A stretch of 33,255 nucleotides of DNA from Neomesorhizobium albiziae (GCF_900114255.1 NZ_FOSL01000033.1:1-33255), one strand, 5' to 3'; positions 1-8,457 are shown, counted from the first letter of the stretch. Translations and numbers: made by a program. The notes: generated by a model not told the origin, from the letters alone.

Positions 1-395
1 ATGGCGCGGTAGAAGGCGCGGAAAGACTTGCCGCCTTCGATCAAAAGCGCGATCGCAAGGCCGAGGACGATCGTACCGGGCACGACGATCGCGACGTAGA
101 CGATCGTGTTGACCAGCGAGGCGCGGAAGCCCTCGTCGGAGAAGACCTCCTCGAAATTTTCAAGGCCGACGAAGGAGAGCGAGCTCGTCCCGAACTGCCA
201 GTCGGTAAGCGCGATGGCAAAGACGGCGAAGAGCGGCAGAAAGAAAAGACCAATGAGCAGAACGAGCGCCGGGCCGGCGAGCGACCAAGCGGCGAGCGTC
301 TCGGTTATCCGATGACGGCGCAGCGCCTTTTGGGAAGCGCGGCGAGCAACTGAGAAAGTGCCCGGTTGGCTTGCGGAAGAAGAGGCGATGCTCAT
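1..395 (-). CDS. ABC transporter permease, CUT1 (MalF/UgpA-like), partial
   Basis: This is the N-terminal about 131 codons of an inner-membrane permease; the rest lies beyond the left edge. The protein starts MSIASSSASQ. After a basic stretch (RRASQKALRRHR) comes a first membrane segment (SLAGPALVLLIGLFFLPLFA), a periplasmic loop with TDWQFG and the typical LSFVGLENFEEVF, then a second segment (NTIVYVAIVVPGTIVLGLAI). That order is characteristic of MalF/UgpA-type sugar permeases. The start codon overlaps the stop of the upstream ATPase gene by four bases (ATGA), so the two are translationally coupled. The substrate cannot be read from the sequence. The divergent phosphonate-type catabolic genes suggest, by context only, a related nutrient. 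Confidence 0.85.
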   Translation of the reverse strand, partial: MSIASSSASQPGTFSVARRASQKALRRHRITETLAAWSLAGPALVLLIGLFFLPLFAVFAIALTDWQFGTSSLSFVGLENFEEVFSDEGFRASLVNTIVYVAIVVPGTIVLGLAIALLIEGGKSFRAFYRA

Positions 396-1567
396 TGCGA
401 CCGCTCCTTCATCCGCAGCACGGTCGCGCTTGCAGGGTCGTGAGGACGCAGACGGCGCCCATCCGCGGCAAAGAGAAGCAGCCTTTCCGGTTTCACGCCA
501 AGATGCAGCGTCTGGCCAGAACTGATCTGCGGCGCGCGCTCGGCAAGCAGCCGGGCGATGACGGGATTGTCCGTCCCCGGAACGTCGAGATGCACATAAA
601 GGTCGGAGCCCATGTGCTCGACCATGCGAACGGCGCCGGTCAGGATGTTGTGGCCGCCGGCCTCGACGAGGTGGAAAGCTTCGGGCCGGATTCCGAGAGC
701 AAGGCCGGTCCCCGACGCAACATTGCCAGGAACAGAGAAGCTCGTGCCCGCGGTCTCGGCCAGCCCGCCGTCGCGCGCTCGTGCCTCGAGCATGTTGATC
801 TTCGGCGAGCCGATGAACTCGGCCACGCGCCGATCGTCGGGATCGGCATAGATCTCCTGCGGCGCGGCGACCTGCAGCAATTCGCCGTCCAGCATGACCG
901 CGACCCGGTCGGACATGGTCATGGCCTCGGACTGGTCGTGCGTCACATAGACGAAGGTGACGCCAAGGCGGTTATGCAATTCCTTGATCTCGGCGCGCAT
1001 CTGCACCCGCAACTTGGCGTCGAGATTGGAGAGCGGCTCGTCCATCAGGAAGACGGCTGGCTGGCGTACCATGGCGCGGCCGACAGCGACCCGCTGGCGC
1101 TGACCGCCGGAGAGCTGGCCGGGCTTGCGCCCTAGAAGGTGCCCGATGCCGAGCGCCTTGGCGGTGCGCATCACATCCTTCTCGATGTCCGCGACCACCG
1201 CCTTCGTTCCCGGCAGGAGACGCCCGATCAGCGGCAGGCGCTGCCAGGCGGAAAGCCGGCGCATCCGGAGCGGTACGGCCATGTTCTCTTGCACCGTCAT
1301 ATGCGGGTAGAGCGCATAGGACTGGAACACCATCGCCACGTCGCGCCGCTTCGGCCGCACGCCGTCGACCACACGCTCACCGATCGCGATCGAGCCGCCG
1401 GTCTGCACCTCGAGTCCTGCCAGGATTCGCAGCAGCGTCGACTTCCCGCAGCCGGAGGGACCAAGCAGCGTCAGGAACTCGCCGTCCGCGATCTCCAGCG
1501 AGACGCCGCCCAGCACAGGCGTGGCGCCGAACGACTTTTCTATTTTTTCGATGGTGATGGCCGCCAT
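392..1567 (-). CDS. ABC transporter ATP-binding protein, UgpC/MsmX type
   Basis: A 391-residue ATPase that powers the membrane permease encoded immediately downstream. Visible motifs are the Walker A GPSGCGKST (about residues 37-45), the Q-loop region VFQSYALYPHMTV, the ABC signature LSGGQRQRVAVGRAM, Walker B VFLMDEPLSNLD and the H-loop VYVTHDQSEA. A C-terminal TOBE-type region follows (GIRPEAFHLVEAG, then VEHMGSDLYVHL), as in UgpC/MalK proteins. An insertion of roughly 20 residues (LIGRLLPGTKAVVADIEKD) between the Q-loop and the signature makes it slightly longer than usual. The gene diverges from the LysR regulator at 1688 across 120 bp, so the regulator may control it. Substrate unknown; a solute-binding protein is not in the window. 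Confidence 0.93.
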   Translation of the reverse strand: MAAITIEKIEKSFGATPVLGGVSLEIADGEFLTLLGPSGCGKSTLLRILAGLEVQTGGSIAIGERVVDGVRPKRRDVAMVFQSYALYPHMTVQENMAVPLRMRRLSAWQRLPLIGRLLPGTKAVVADIEKDVMRTAKALGIGHLLGRKPGQLSGGQRQRVAVGRAMVRQPAVFLMDEPLSNLDAKLRVQMRAEIKELHNRLGVTFVYVTHDQSEAMTMSDRVAVMLDGELLQVAAPQEIYADPDDRRVAEFIGSPKINMLEARARDGGLAETAGTSFSVPGNVASGTGLALGIRPEAFHLVEAGGHNILTGAVRMVEHMGSDLYVHLDVPGTDNPVIARLLAERAPQISSGQTLHLGVKPERLLLFAADGRRLRPHDPASATVLRMKERSQ

Positions 1568-1670
1568 TGTGCTTTACCTCTTTCAGCCGAGCGCGGCGGA
1601 AAACCACCTCCTTACTGAACTGTTACCGCGGCAGAAGATCAAAGCGTTTTGTTACAGGCGCGTGACATAT

Positions 1671-1685
1671 ATCGAATATTGCGAT
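1671..1685. promoter_or_regulatory. Candidate LysR-type operator (T-N11-A)
   Basis: The 15-bp sequence ATCGAATATTGCGAT is an inverted repeat (ATCG-N7-CGAT) with the T-N11-A layout of LysR-family binding sites. It lies in the divergent gap between the ABC transporter and the LysR gene, directly upstream of the regulator start, where autoregulation and divergent control usually occur. Binding is inferred. Confidence 0.45.
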
Positions 1686-1687
1686 AA

Positions 1688-2647
1688 TTGATCCCACGAA
1701 TCGGGATGGATGAGCGCGCGGATAGGGGTGAGGTTTTGGACGAGGAAAAGGATCTTTCGCTCAATGCTGTTCGGGCTTTCGTGCAGGTCGCACGAGACAA
1801 CAGCGTCACCCGGGCCTCGAAAACCCTTGGCATCACCCAGAGCTCGGTGAGCCGCCACCTCGCGGTGCTCGAGGAGTATTTCGGCGCCAAGCTGCTCGAA
1901 CGGCACGGACGCCAGAGTCAGTTGACGGATTTCGGGCGGCTGTTCGCCGGTGCCGTTGCCGAGCCGCTCGACACGATTTTCTTTACGGCAAAGCGGATGC
2001 GCCGCCGTGACGGGAAAGATGCCAACCGGCTTGTCGTGAGGACGTCGCTCTCGACGTTCGCCTATACGCTGCTCATCCCCAATCTGCGCGACTTCTCGAA
2101 GGAAATGGGCGGCGTCACGGTCGACATCATCAGCACCCTGTCGGCCCCCGCCTCAACCGATAGCTTCGACGTGCTTCTGACCCGGGACCTGACGCTGACC
2201 GAACCGGGAGATCGCTGGGATTTCTACGACGAACAGCTCGTCTGCGTCGGGGCGCCCGACTGTGTCGCCGGCCGCGGCCTCGAAGCGCTGCGCACCACAC
2301 CGGTGATTGCAGTCACTGCGCGGCCGGACATCCTGCCGACCTGGCTTCGCGGCATGGATCTGAAGACGACGGACATCATCTCCGGGGCACGCTACGACCA
2401 CCATTATCTGGCCCTGCCGGCAGTCACGACCGGCCAAACTTTGCTGGTGACACCCCATATCATAGTCGCGGATCTGATCAGGCAGCGCCTTCTGGAAGTG
2501 CTTCCCGGCTCACGTGCTCCGAGCGGCATGCAATATCGGGCCTATGCGGTCGATCGCAGCGGCAATCCGGATCTCGCCCGCGCCTTCTGCCGTTGGCTCC
2601 TAAGGCTCTGCCGAAAAAAGACCGAGGAGGAGAGCACAGCGAAATAA
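1688..2647 (+). CDS. LysR-family transcriptional regulator (PalR-like by context)
   Basis: A 319-codon LysR regulator. The N-terminal winged HTH is clear: LNAVRAFVQVARDNSVTRAS, followed by LGITQSSVSRHLAVLEEYFG and KLLERHGRQSQLTDFG. The remainder is the substrate-binding-like effector domain. The listed start is a TTG; an in-frame ATG at 1706 and a TTG at 1737 preceded by a G-rich stretch (GGGGTGAGG) are realistic alternatives, so the first about 16 residues are uncertain. It sits between the divergent ABC transporter and the aminotransferase/phosphonopyruvate hydrolase-like pair. This matches the known arrangement of a LysR regulator with the phosphonoalanine aminotransferase and phosphonopyruvate hydrolase genes of Variovorax. 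The inducer role is inferred from that context. Confidence 0.88.
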   Translation: MIPRIGMDERADRGEVLDEEKDLSLNAVRAFVQVARDNSVTRASKTLGITQSSVSRHLAVLEEYFGAKLLERHGRQSQLTDFGRLFAGAVAEPLDTIFFTAKRMRRRDGKDANRLVVRTSLSTFAYTLLIPNLRDFSKEMGGVTVDIISTLSAPASTDSFDVLLTRDLTLTEPGDRWDFYDEQLVCVGAPDCVAGRGLEALRTTPVIAVTARPDILPTWLRGMDLKTTDIISGARYDHHYLALPAVTTGQTLLVTPHIIVADLIRQRLLEVLPGSRAPSGMQYRAYAVDRSGNPDLARAFCRWLLRLCRKKTEEESTAK

Positions 2648-2657
2648 AGTCCTGGCC

Positions 2658-2711
2658 GCGATGATGCATCGCAAAACACGATCTTTTTGGCGGCTTTCCG
2701 CGATGCCAAAA
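2658..2711. promoter_or_regulatory. Inverted repeats upstream of the aminotransferase gene
   Basis: Two inverted repeats lie in the 127-bp gap after the LysR gene. One is GCGAT-N5-ATCGC at 2658-2672. The other is TTTTGGC-N13-GCCAAAA at 2685-2711. Either could be an operator for the LysR protein controlling the downstream catabolic genes, or the second could form a weak terminator hairpin for lysR. The sequence does not decide between these. Confidence 0.4.
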
Positions 2712-2774
2712 CTGGCGAACTAAGGACGCCTCATCTAGCTGTGGGCATAAACTCCCTGCTTTGAGGAAAATCCA

Positions 2775-4013
2775 TTGCCCTTACTCGCCCAAAGGCTGCA
2801 GGCCGTCCGCCCGTCCCAGACCAAGACCATGACCGCCAAGGCGAGCGCCTTGCGCGACCAAGGCGTTGACATCGTCACGCTGAGCCAGGGCGAGCCGGAT
2901 TTCGATACGCCCGAGGCGGTCCGGAAAGCCGGCATCGCCGCCATCCGCGAAGGCAAGACGCGCTACACGCCGGTCGCCGGCGTCAAGCCGCTCCGCGAGA
3001 CAATCCGGCAGAAGCTCTCGCGCGACAACGGGCTCGATTACGAGATCGACCAGATCACCGTCGGTTGTGGCGCCAAGCAGATCGTCTTCAACGCGCTCTT
3101 CGCCAGCCTTGATCCGGAAGACGAAGTCATCATCCCGACGCCCTGCTGGGTCTCCTATCCCGACATGGTGCGGCTCGCCGGCGGCGAACCGGTGCTCGTC
3201 CCCTGTAATGAGCGGTTCGGGTTCAAGCTGAAACCGCAACATCTGGAGGCGGTGATCACGACGCGCACCAAATGGCTGATGCTGAACTCGCCCAACAATC
3301 CGACCGGCGCGGTCTACTCCAGGGCCGATCTGGCCGCCCTGGCCGAGGTCCTGCGCCGACACAGCCATGTCCACGTCCTTTCCGACGATATCTATGAAAA
3401 GCTCGTCTATGACGTGCCTTTCGCGACGATAGCCGAAGCCGCGCCGGACCTCAGCGACCGGGTGCTGACAGTCAACGGCGTTTCCAAGTCGAGCGCCATG
3501 ACCGGCTGGCGCCTTGGCTACGGGGCCGGTCCGAAAGACCTCATCAAGGCGATGAACACGATCGAGAGCCAGACCTCGTCGCATACAAGTTCCATCTCGC
3601 AATATGCCGCGATCGAGGCCATCGCCGGCAACCAGGACCACATCGCCGAGTTCGTGTCCGCCTTCCGCAAGCGTCGCGATCTCGTCGTCGAGCAGATCAA
3701 TCAGGCCGAGGGCCTGAGCTGCCGCGTGCCCGACGGCGCCTTCTATGTTTTCGTCTCCTGCGCCGGCGTCATTGGCAAGGTGACCGCCACGGGCAAGGTG
3801 ATCGAGAGCGACATGGATTTCGCTATGTATCTGCTGGAGGAGTTCGGTGTCGCCGTCGTGCCCGGCAGCGGCTTCATGGCCTCGCCCTATATCCGCATTT
3901 CCTATGCCGCATCCGAGGACGAGCTGAAGCGCGCCTGCGGCCGCATCCTCGCAGCTTGCGTGGCCCTTTCCGAGAGCGAGAAGACGTATGAGCAAAGCAA
4001 AACAGTTGCGTAA
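2775..4013 (+). CDS. PLP-dependent class I aminotransferase (PalB-like candidate)
   Basis: A 412-residue fold-type I aminotransferase of the aspartate aminotransferase (AspC/AAT1a) group. Visible features are the N-terminal substrate loop LSQGEPDFDTPEAV, the NSPNNPTGAVYS motif (cofactor/substrate binding), DDIYEKLVYD (Asp and Tyr contacting PLP), the Schiff-base lysine in NGVSKSSAMTGWRLGYG (about K238) and the C-terminal substrate arginine in YIRISYA. The TTG start at 2775 is preceded by GAGGAAA at 2763-2769 and gives the family's usual N-terminus; the ATG at 2829 would be too short. It overlaps the next gene by 26 bp. Because that gene resembles phosphonopyruvate hydrolase, a plausible reaction is transamination of L-phosphonoalanine to phosphonopyruvate. 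A general aspartate/aromatic aminotransferase remains possible. Confidence 0.88.
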   Translation: MPLLAQRLQAVRPSQTKTMTAKASALRDQGVDIVTLSQGEPDFDTPEAVRKAGIAAIREGKTRYTPVAGVKPLRETIRQKLSRDNGLDYEIDQITVGCGAKQIVFNALFASLDPEDEVIIPTPCWVSYPDMVRLAGGEPVLVPCNERFGFKLKPQHLEAVITTRTKWLMLNSPNNPTGAVYSRADLAALAEVLRRHSHVHVLSDDIYEKLVYDVPFATIAEAAPDLSDRVLTVNGVSKSSAMTGWRLGYGAGPKDLIKAMNTIESQTSSHTSSISQYAAIEAIAGNQDHIAEFVSAFRKRRDLVVEQINQAEGLSCRVPDGAFYVFVSCAGVIGKVTATGKVIESDMDFAMYLLEEFGVAVVPGSGFMASPYIRISYAASEDELKRACGRILAACVALSESEKTYEQSKTVA

Positions 4014-4860
4014 CCGCATGGCCGAACGCGGCCTCGTCCACATCATGGCCGCCCACAGCCCGCTCTCGGCGGTGCTGGCCGAGGAAGCTGGCTTCGACGG
4101 GCTATGGGCCTCGGGCTTCGAGCTTTCTGCGCTTTACGGCCTACCGGATATGAGCCTCATCTCGATGACGCAGCACCTCGATATGCTGCGGGCGATCGCC
4201 GGACGATCGTCGCTGCCGATCGTTGCCGACATCGATACCGGCTACGGCAATGCGATCAACGTCATCCATGCCATCTCCGAATATGAGCGCGCCGGCGCCT
4301 CCGCCGTGGTCATCGAGGACAAGACCTTTCCTAAGGTTACGAGCCTTGCCGCCGGCGGCCGGCAGGAGCTTCTTCGCGTGGAAGAGTTCCAGGGCAAGAT
4401 CGAAGCCGCTGTCAATACCCGCCTCGATCCGGATTTTCTGGTCATCGCCCGCACCGAGGCGCTGATCGCAGGTCTCGGCGAGGAAGAGGCCCTGAAGCGC
4501 GCCAAGGCTTATGTGCAGGCCGGGGCCGATATGATCCTGATCCATTCCAAGAAGAACGACCCTTCCGAAATCGAGAGCTTCGCGCGAGCATGGGACGGCG
4601 ACGTGCCACTCACCATCGTGCCGAACGCGTATCCGGACCTCGATGCCAACCGCACTCAGGCGCTCGGCAATATCCGCATGGTGATCTACGGCAACTACGG
4701 CATCCGCGCCGCCACGACCGCCATGCAGGGCACCTTCCGCCGCATCATGGCCGACGGCGGCGTACAGAACGTCCACAAGGACATCGTCCCCGTCGAGGAG
4801 ATATTCCGACTTCAGGGCATGGAGAAAACCAAGGCGGACGAGAAACGCTTCCTCCGATAG
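3988..4860 (+). CDS. Phosphonopyruvate hydrolase-like protein (PEP mutase/isocitrate lyase superfamily)
   Basis: A 290-residue TIM-barrel enzyme of the PEP mutase/isocitrate lyase superfamily. Mg-binding residues are visible in ADIDTGYGN (about 80-88) and IEDKTFPK (109-116). There is no KKCGH/KRCGH motif, so it is not an isocitrate or methylisocitrate lyase. The gating loop reads EDKTFPKVTSL. The residue at the position that is Asn in PEP mutases (KTNSL) is Thr118, as in characterised phosphonopyruvate hydrolase. The region GFELSALYGLPD also resembles that enzyme more than PEP mutase. Phosphonopyruvate hydrolase cleaves the C-P bond to give pyruvate and phosphate. The aminotransferase immediately upstream supports a phosphonoalanine pathway. 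The alternative is an oxaloacetate hydrolase or decarboxylase of the same superfamily. Confidence 0.75.
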   Translation: MSKAKQLRNRMAERGLVHIMAAHSPLSAVLAEEAGFDGLWASGFELSALYGLPDMSLISMTQHLDMLRAIAGRSSLPIVADIDTGYGNAINVIHAISEYERAGASAVVIEDKTFPKVTSLAAGGRQELLRVEEFQGKIEAAVNTRLDPDFLVIARTEALIAGLGEEEALKRAKAYVQAGADMILIHSKKNDPSEIESFARAWDGDVPLTIVPNAYPDLDANRTQALGNIRMVIYGNYGIRAATTAMQGTFRRIMADGGVQNVHKDIVPVEEIFRLQGMEKTKADEKRFLR

Positions 4861-4870
4861 TCACGGTTTT

Positions 4871-5167
4871 GAAATTGTGCTCGGCCGGATCGAGGCAGCT
4901 AATGGCAATAGCGAGGTCTTCGCCGCCGTCCGCGATCTCGGCGGTTTTCGCTCGGCGAGAACGCGTGCGATCCGCTCTTCGCCAGGCAGGCCGCGGCCCG
5001 GCGACGAGGCTTACCATCCTGTCGGATGGCGAAGACGCTATGCCGTATGACTGGTGAGTGGTTAGATGGCAGAGCACCGGCTGGATTGGTTTCACCTCAA
5101 CCGGCGCATCAAATGGCTATCGAACGCTGTCGACAGCTACGGCAAGCTGATGGAGATTGTGCAATAA
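4871..5167 (+). mobile_element. Transposase remnant (ISKra4-like), degenerate
   Basis: Fragments of one transposase are readable in successive frames. RIEAANGNSEVFAAVRDLG comes first, then RRERVRSALRQAGRGPATR with TILSDGEDAM. The last is MAEHRLDWFHLNRRIKWLS, running to a stop at 5167. The LSDGED and HRLDWFH motifs are those I associate with the central part of ISKra4-type transposases. Frameshifts and missing ends show that it is dead. It marks the boundary between the phosphonate locus and the defence-like island. The exact IS family is inferred from memory of these motifs. Confidence 0.55.
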
Positions 5168-5207
5168 GCGGAACTACCAACATGTAAGCAGGGGCAATGA
5201 CGGGGGA

Positions 5208-6232
5208 ATGGAAAGAACAGACGGGCACGCAATCGAGACGATCTCGATACACTTCGATGTGCCCGGTCATCAGATTCCTCTTTCCACATTTATCCGCACA
5301 GCCGAGCAGACCGAAGCGGTCATACGATCGCTTAATCGCGAACTTTTCGACGGGAATCTGAGGTATGAGCTTCTCGTCCTCCCGCCGGAGGAAGGTTCTT
5401 TCAAGAGCAAGCTGGGGTCGTGCTCCTTGGCGGGTGGGCGGTCCTTTGGACCTTTACGGAAAGCGATACCGGAAAGGCTTTCATCAGGGGGCTGACCACC
5501 CACGAGCCGGCGCATTGGGCGCAAGTGGTCGGTGCTGGTTTGCGCGAGAAATTGGTTGGTGGGGCAGAAGCGGCGGCGCCTGAGGGGGATGAGCCGGGCG
5601 AAGAGGCGAAATGCCAATTCGGCGCGATAATCGTTGCAGAGGCGACGAAGTCCTTCCTTCAGGCCGATGTATCTGAGCTGAAGCAGGTCGGCATAACAAA
5701 AACACGCTTCCGGGAAGCTTTCGAGGCGCGGAACGAATTTTATCAGGCTTGTGTGCAGACACCAGACTTGCGTGCCATCGGTTTCGAGGATGCGCCGCGC
5801 TTTCCCATTGACCGGGCTGGATTTTCACGGCTTCAGGTGGTCTTGCCGCCGAAGGAAGACGACGAGGACGAACCGTGGTTGACGGGCATTGCCATTCTGA
5901 AAGTGACCTCCCCGAATTGGGATAGGGAGGATCGGCAGCGCCAATGGAAAGGCAAAGACGGAAAAGGTCGTGAACGGTACTTCCGCATTGACGACGAACA
6001 TTTCTGGAGTCTTGTGAAGGCGGCGCAGCTCAACATCCACATCATTGATACGATCAAGGTTCAATGGGCCTTTCACGGCAAGGCCGACAACCCAAAGAAT
6101 ATCCGGGTCCTGAAAGTCCTCGAATTCAATGATGAGGTGCTTTCAGGACCGCTCGACGATAACGCCCTGAGTGCAATATTTGGTCGATACGCGAAAACAT
6201 CGGATGGCCAGGGGAGCCTGTTCGATGATTAA
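5208..6232 (+). pseudogene. Unknown membrane-anchored protein, frameshifted
   Basis: Two reading frames join into one protein of about 341 residues. The first part (start ATG 5208, MERTDGHAIETISIHFDVPG) ends in KSKLG at the run GGGG (5414-5417). The second frame continues VVLLGGWAVLWTFTESDTGK, giving a hydrophobic segment exactly at the join. One additional G in the run would restore a continuous frame. The rest is soluble, acidic to mixed, with VTSPNWDREDRQRQWKGKDG and a C-terminus ending QGSLFDD. I do not recognise a named family. The layout of an N-terminal soluble domain, membrane segment and C-terminal domain, next to defence-type genes, suggests an accessory or defence role. The single-base gap may be a real mutation, a sequencing error or a slippery site. 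The start is preceded only by a G-rich stretch. Confidence 0.6.
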
Positions 6233-6314
6233 ACGCAACAAGAACGGCGCGCTCACCAAGGACAAAAAGGAGATCGTGAAGGGCAAGGGGGCTGGCGCAC
6301 TCGCTTCGCGATAA
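6225..6314 (+). pseudogene. Short basic ORF, probable truncated N-terminus of a larger protein
   Basis: A 29-codon frame (MIKRNKNGALTKDKKEIVKG to GAGALASR) starts inside the end of the preceding gene, overlapping its stop by eight bases, as for a coupled second gene. The N-terminus resembles the basic start of proteins that continue with an HTH-like RGW motif (some DUF3644 proteins). Here the run GGGGG near 6295 shifts the frame; dropping one G would give ARGWRTRF. It therefore looks like the beginning of a decayed partner gene rather than a real peptide. The family assignment is tentative. Confidence 0.3.
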
Positions 6315-6673
6315 GATACCGGGGCCATGACGAATATTTCGAGAGGGAATGATCTGGCGGAAATGGATGATTACGGGCGGCATGAATGAGGGTTTTGCAT
6401 ATGGCGTCGTTTTTTTGAGCCGGACGGTCGCCAGCGAGCTTTGCGAACATGCGCAAGTGCAAGCGAATCCCGAATCGAAGGCGCTTGCGGACGGAGCGGT
6501 GGAGTCCCTTTGGGCGGTCGGCGCCGCGCATCTCGACGATGGCGGCAGCATTTCCGAGGGACAAGCCTCGCCAATACTTGCGCGCCGCCCGTTCTTTATT
6601 GACAAGCGCGCCGACTTCTCTCTGAATACCACAGGTAGAAGAGATGCATTTTTGATCGCGCGCCGGGGGCGGC
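6315..6673 (+). other. Gap with no confident gene
   Basis: This stretch contains overlapping frames on both strands. The longest forward frame (6349-6723, MIWRKWMITGGMNEGFAYGV) runs into the next gene and shows no recognisable motif or clear ribosome-binding site. It may hold further debris of the gene begun at 6225. I assign nothing here. Confidence 0.4.
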
Positions 6674-8344
6674 ATGGCAAAGAGCCGGTCTTTTTCAATT
6701 TTCCTTCTCAAGGAAGGCTATGACGCAACCAATGCGCTGCGCGAGGACCATGCGCTCGATGACGATATCGGCGCGCAGGGCCTGCCGGACGGCGCAACGC
6801 TGTTCGTGCTCGACAGCGAACCGCGCCCGCCCTGGTGGAAGCCTTATTTCGGCATTGAGAAGAACCTGACCCAGGTGAACAAGGGCGCCCTTGTTTTCCT
6901 GCCGGTCGGTGAGCGGTGTTTTGCGCTGTCTTTCGGCCATGTCGCCCATAACCTGATCGACTCCAGCTATGAGTATGATTTCGGCCTGCGGGTGACGCTG
7001 AACAGTCTCGACCCGCAAAAGCTCAAGAGCACCGACACCCTCGACCCCGGCGCGGCCAAGCGCCAGAGGACCCAGCTTCCCATCGAGTCCGAGCTGACGC
7101 TGTTCGATTTCGACCGCGACAGCACGATCCTGCGCAGTCTGACCGGCAAGGTCCGCGACGAGCACAAGGAATTATTCAGGCATGCCACAGGCGGCAGCAA
7201 TTTACGCATCAGCACCGATATCGAGTCCGATGGGCTGGTGGCGTTGTGCGAGCAACTGCTCGGCCTTTACCAGAGCGAGCAATACAAGACGGCGTTCCCT
7301 GAAATCCAGAATATCGTGCCGGTCCGCGACCCGGCGCAGATCGCGGCGTTGAACGGGCGACTCCTCGAAGCTTTCCGGGCGCGCAATCCCGACCTCAACA
7401 TCACGGTCCCGGAGATCATCAATTACAGTGACAATCTCTACGTCACCTTTGCCGGCGCAGGGCGCGGCCTTGTCTATGACGATGTCTATATCGGCCGGTA
7501 CTACGACTATCTCGATGAGCATGAAGCCGATCTGTCCGCCATGGGGATTGAAGATCTGCGCCGCCACGCGCTGGTCCTGACCGACGAGGACGGCAACGCC
7601 CGCGACCGCTACAGCGTCTTTAAAAGTCTCGTCTTCGACACGAACCTGGAAGGCGCGCAGGGCGAAACCTTCCACCTTTCTGAAGGCCACTGGTATCGTA
7701 TAGACGACGGTTACATCGCGCGCCTTGTCGCCTATCTCGACCCGCTATGCGTTGACAGCGATCTCCCGCCTTACGATCATCCGAGCGAGGGCGAATACAA
7801 TGAAGCCGTTGCGGTCGATAATCCCGCAATCGCTTGTCTCGACAGGAAGAATATCAGCCCCGACGGGCAAAGCGCTGTGGAGCCGTGCGATCTGCTGGCG
7901 GTCCGCGACGGCATTGCCGCCTTCTACCATGTGAAGGTCTCGACCCTTTCGGCGCAGTTGAGCCATCTGTTCAACCAGGGCGTAAATGCCATCGAATTAA
8001 TGCGGCTGGAACCGCAGGCGGTCGATAGGCTGGAAGCGCTTACCCGGGAAGCGCTTCCAGGCGCCGACGCGGACACCTTGGTGGCGCTGATCCGGGGCCG
8101 GAATTGCCGCGTTATATTCGGCATTGTGACGCGCAAGGACCCTGCGGCGAGGTCGCTGAACCTGCCCTTGTTCTCCCGCATCAGTCTTATGCGCAGCATG
8201 AAGGCGCTGCGGCTTATGGATGTCCAGGGGAACGTGATTTTTATCGCGGATCAGGTTGCCGCCGCGAAAGGCCGGAAGAAAAAGCGGAAGAAGAAGGAAG
8301 CGCCGGCCGAGGCGCAACCGGCAGCAGCCGAGGCCGCAGAATAG
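6674..8344 (+). CDS. DUF6119 / TIGR04141 family sporadically distributed protein
   Basis: A 556-residue protein starting MAKSRSFSIFLLKEGYDATN, the characteristic opening of the TIGR04141 (DUF6119) family. Other typical blocks are FALSFGHVAHNLIDSSYEYD, VTLNSLDPQKLKSTDTLDPG and RQRTQLPIESELTLFDFDRD. Later come the region around LEGAQGETFHLSEGHWYRID and, near the C-terminus, YHVKVSTLSAQLSHLFNQG. The tail (about 535-556) is a Lys/Arg-rich then Ala/Glu-rich low-complexity extension. Members are scattered across bacteria and often sit in defence or mobile regions; the molecular activity is not established to my knowledge. The gene is alone in its unit, with AbiE downstream. The ATG at 6674 gives the conserved N-terminus. 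Confidence 0.85.
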   Translation: MAKSRSFSIFLLKEGYDATNALREDHALDDDIGAQGLPDGATLFVLDSEPRPPWWKPYFGIEKNLTQVNKGALVFLPVGERCFALSFGHVAHNLIDSSYEYDFGLRVTLNSLDPQKLKSTDTLDPGAAKRQRTQLPIESELTLFDFDRDSTILRSLTGKVRDEHKELFRHATGGSNLRISTDIESDGLVALCEQLLGLYQSEQYKTAFPEIQNIVPVRDPAQIAALNGRLLEAFRARNPDLNITVPEIINYSDNLYVTFAGAGRGLVYDDVYIGRYYDYLDEHEADLSAMGIEDLRRHALVLTDEDGNARDRYSVFKSLVFDTNLEGAQGETFHLSEGHWYRIDDGYIARLVAYLDPLCVDSDLPPYDHPSEGEYNEAVAVDNPAIACLDRKNISPDGQSAVEPCDLLAVRDGIAAFYHVKVSTLSAQLSHLFNQGVNAIELMRLEPQAVDRLEALTREALPGADADTLVALIRGRNCRVIFGIVTRKDPAARSLNLPLFSRISLMRSMKALRLMDVQGNVIFIADQVAAAKGRKKKRKKKEAPAEAQPAAAEAAE

Positions 8345-8457
8345 CCTCGTGCCCGTCCGCCCCGTCATGACATGAGCTATATTATAAGTCTGACAATTCC
8401 CGAATTCAGGGAAAATGGCGTATCTGATTGTACCAGTTAGTCTATCTTATTGCATTG

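Noticed and set aside
2781-4046. Long reverse open frame of 421 codons opposite the aminotransferase gene
   Set aside because: It is antisense to a clear aminotransferase with all family motifs and shows no domain of its own; high GC content produces such shadow frames.
6349-6723. Forward frame of 124 codons before the TIGR04141 gene
   Set aside because: It overlaps the start of that gene, has no ribosome-binding site or recognisable motif.
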